Source of the DNA: Pseudomonadota bacterium
GTDB taxonomy: Bacteria > Pseudomonadota > Gammaproteobacteria > Xanthomonadales > Rhodanobacteraceae
Direction of reading: 5' to 3'
DNA: 37,339 nucleotides
Assembly: GCA_018241145.1 (NCBI GenBank)
Contig: JAFEEJ010000266.1
Span: forward strand, 1 to 37,339
Part shown: piece by piece, positions 36,024 to 37,339 of the stretch
How positions within the stretch are numbered: the first letter of the stretch is position 1
Layout of the letters: every line of letters starts with the position of its first letter
Made by a program: the position numbers and the translations under genes
The notes under the pieces: generated by a model
Databases searched by the model: none
Seen by the model: the letters and a program-made list of their open reading frames with translations, nothing else
Told to the model about the DNA's origin: nothing

Positions 36024-36766
36024 GCGCGCGGCTCGACGGCAAGCACTGCCTGCTCACCGCCGCCGGCGCCGGCATCGGCCGCGCGACCGCGCTGGCATTC
36101 GCGCGCGAAGGCGCGGACGTGCTGGCGACCGACATCGATGCGGCGGCGCTGCAATCGTTGCGCGCGGAAAATTCCGCGATCCGCACCGCGACGCTGGACG
36201 TGACCGATCCCGAGCAAATCGCCGCGCTGGCGGATGCGAATCCCGTGGTCGACGTGCTGTTCAACTGCGCCGGCTGGGTGCACGCGGGAACGATCCTCGA
36301 CGCCGGTGAAGACGCGTGGCGGCGCTCGTTCGCGATCAACGTCGATTCGATGTTCCGGCTGTGCAAGGCCGTGCTGCCCGGCATGCTCGCGCGCGGGCGC
36401 GGCAGCATCGTCAACATGGCCTCGGCCGCTTCCAGCGTGAAGGGCGTGCCCAACCGATTCGCCTACGGCACGACCAAGGCCGCGGTGATCGGACTCAGCA
36501 AGGCCATCGCCGCCGACTGCGTCGCGCGCGGCGTGCGTTGCAACGCGATCTGTCCCGGCACCGTGCAATCGCCGTCGCTGGAGCAACGCGTGGCCGCGCT
36601 GGGCGGCGACCGGGACGCGGCGTGGAAAAGTTTCATCGACCGCCAGCCGATGGGCAGGTTGGGAACGCCCGAAGAAATCGCCGCGCTCGCGGTGTACCTC
36701 GCCTCCGACGAATCGGCGTTCACCACCGGCGCGATCCACGTGATCGACGGCGGCTGGACGGCCTAG
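36020..36766 (+). CDS. SDR oxidoreductase, probable 2-keto-3-deoxy-L-fuconate dehydrogenase
   Basis: A 248-residue classical short-chain dehydrogenase. The nucleotide motif is TAAGAGIGRA, the structural motif NCAG, and the catalytic residues are Ser (MASAASSVKG), Tyr and Lys (AYGTTKAAVIGLSKA). The sequence KGVPNRFAYGTTKAAVIGLSK and CPGTVQSPSLEQRV closely follow the DHRS6/BDH2 and Xanthomonas 2-keto-3-deoxy-L-fuconate dehydrogenase group as I remember it (SVKGVVNR..Y.TTKAAVIGL, CPGTV.TPSL). It would oxidise 2-keto-3-deoxy-L-fuconate at C4 with NAD. The C-terminal IDGGW is typical. The start at 36020 overlaps the AKR stop (ATGA); the next ATG is 8 bases past its stop. Confidence 0.85.
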   Translation: MSARLDGKHCLLTAAGAGIGRATALAFAREGADVLATDIDAAALQSLRAENSAIRTATLDVTDPEQIAALADANPVVDVLFNCAGWVHAGTILDAGEDAWRRSFAINVDSMFRLCKAVLPGMLARGRGSIVNMASAASSVKGVPNRFAYGTTKAAVIGLSKAIAADCVARGVRCNAICPGTVQSPSLEQRVAALGGDRDAAWKSFIDRQPMGRLGTPEEIAALAVYLASDESAFTTGAIHVIDGGWTA

Positions 36767-36774
36767 GGGAAATC

Positions 36775-37339
36775 ATGAAACTGGTGCGCTGGGGGAACGC
36801 GGGTCGAGAAAAGCCGGGCTTGCTGGACGCGCAAGGCGTGTTGCGCGACCTCTCGCGCGTCGTGGACGACATCGCGGGCGACGCGTTGACGCAGGCAGGC
36901 ATCGAGCGCCTGCGCGCGATCGATGCGGAGACGTTGCCTGTCGTCGAGAACGATCCCCGCCTCGGCGCGCCGGTCGGACGCGTCGGCAAGATCATCTGCG
37001 TCGGCTTGAACTACGCCGACCACGCCGCGGAATCGGGCCAGCCGGTGCCGGAGCAGCCGGTGATCTTCATGAAGGCGACCAGCGCGATCGTCGGCGCGTT
37101 CGACAACGTGGTGATCCCGCCGGGTTCGGAGAAGACCGATTGGGAAGTCGAGCTTGGCGTGGTGATCGGCGACGCTGCGCGCAACGTCACGCGCGATGCC
37201 GCGCTTTCGCACGTTGCGGGTTACCTGATCGTCAACGACGTCTCCGAGCGCGCCTTCCAGTTCGAGCACGGCGGCCAGTGGGTGAAGGGCAAGGGTTGCG
37301 ACACCTTCGCGCCGCTCGGTCCGTGGCTGGTGACGCGCG
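36775..37339 (+). CDS. FAH-family hydrolase, probable 2,4-diketo-3-deoxy-L-fuconate hydrolase, 3' truncated
   Basis: The first 188 residues of a fumarylacetoacetate-hydrolase-fold enzyme; the window ends inside the gene. AGGGGA precedes the ATG. Motifs: GKIICVGLNYADHAAESG, PVIFMKATSAIVG, the metal-binding DWEVELGVVIG and VNDVSERAFQ. In the non-phosphorylating L-fucose pathway the last step cleaves 2,4-diketo-3-deoxy-L-fuconate to pyruvate and L-lactate, and the Xanthomonas cluster includes an FAH-type enzyme for it. Other FAH activities such as ureidoglycolate lyase or acylpyruvase look very similar, so function rests mainly on the AKR and SDR upstream. Confidence 0.82.
   Translation, partial: MKLVRWGNAGREKPGLLDAQGVLRDLSRVVDDIAGDALTQAGIERLRAIDAETLPVVENDPRLGAPVGRVGKIICVGLNYADHAAESGQPVPEQPVIFMKATSAIVGAFDNVVIPPGSEKTDWEVELGVVIGDAARNVTRDAALSHVAGYLIVNDVSERAFQFEHGGQWVKGKGCDTFAPLGPWLVTR

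Overview
The window is GC-rich (about 68% in hand-counted stretches) and densely coded. It reads as a chromosomal segment of a gammaproteobacterium of the Xanthomonadales (Xanthomonas, Lysobacter or Rhodanobacter relatives). The evidence is the order mucD-lepA-lepB-DUF4845-rnc-era-recO, the nagZ-hpt-methylthioinosine phosphorylase block, and intergenic repeats of kinds I remember from that order (CATTCCGG hairpins, GGGANNN heptamers). That placement is inference from gene order and family resemblance; no database search was possible. No insertion sequence, integrase, CRISPR array or rRNA gene is visible.

Layout. 1-7014: periplasmic protease MucD (5' cut off), elongation factor LepA, signal peptidase LepB, a DUF4845 membrane protein, RNase III, Era and RecO, all on + and repeatedly interrupted by hairpin repeats. 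7047-10525: a receiver-Hpt signalling protein on -, divergent from a ydbH-ydbL pair for envelope lipid homeostasis. 10613-15389: RlmD, the overlapping trio nagZ-hpt-MTI phosphorylase, a cold-shock protein and a degenerate GGDEF protein. 15386-19699 (-): a cls-like phospholipase D gene, xseA and an aldehyde dehydrogenase. 19793-23088: a PilZ-like protein overlapping ispG, a repeat cluster and a DUF1272 protein. 23092-24036 (-): an EamA exporter. 24113-29048: kdsB, a thioredoxin-NHL protein, uvrC and pgsA. 29098-29709 (-): a lower-GC membrane-protein gene and tRNA-Leu(UAA).

29924-37339 is the most distinctive part: two divergent operons around an AT-rich control region at 34924-34944. Leftward run a Tat-exported glycosylasparaginase, CutC, a FucP-type sugar transporter and a Tat-exported GH35 beta-galactosidase, with start/stop overlaps or a 4-bp gap. 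Rightward run an aldo/keto reductase, an SDR closely resembling 2-keto-3-deoxy-L-fuconate dehydrogenase, and an FAH-family hydrolase cut by the window edge. I read this as a locus for taking apart Asn-linked glycans and oxidising the released L-fucose by the non-phosphorylating route. The lactonase, fuconate dehydratase, fucosidase and regulator this predicts are not in the window and may lie past the right edge.
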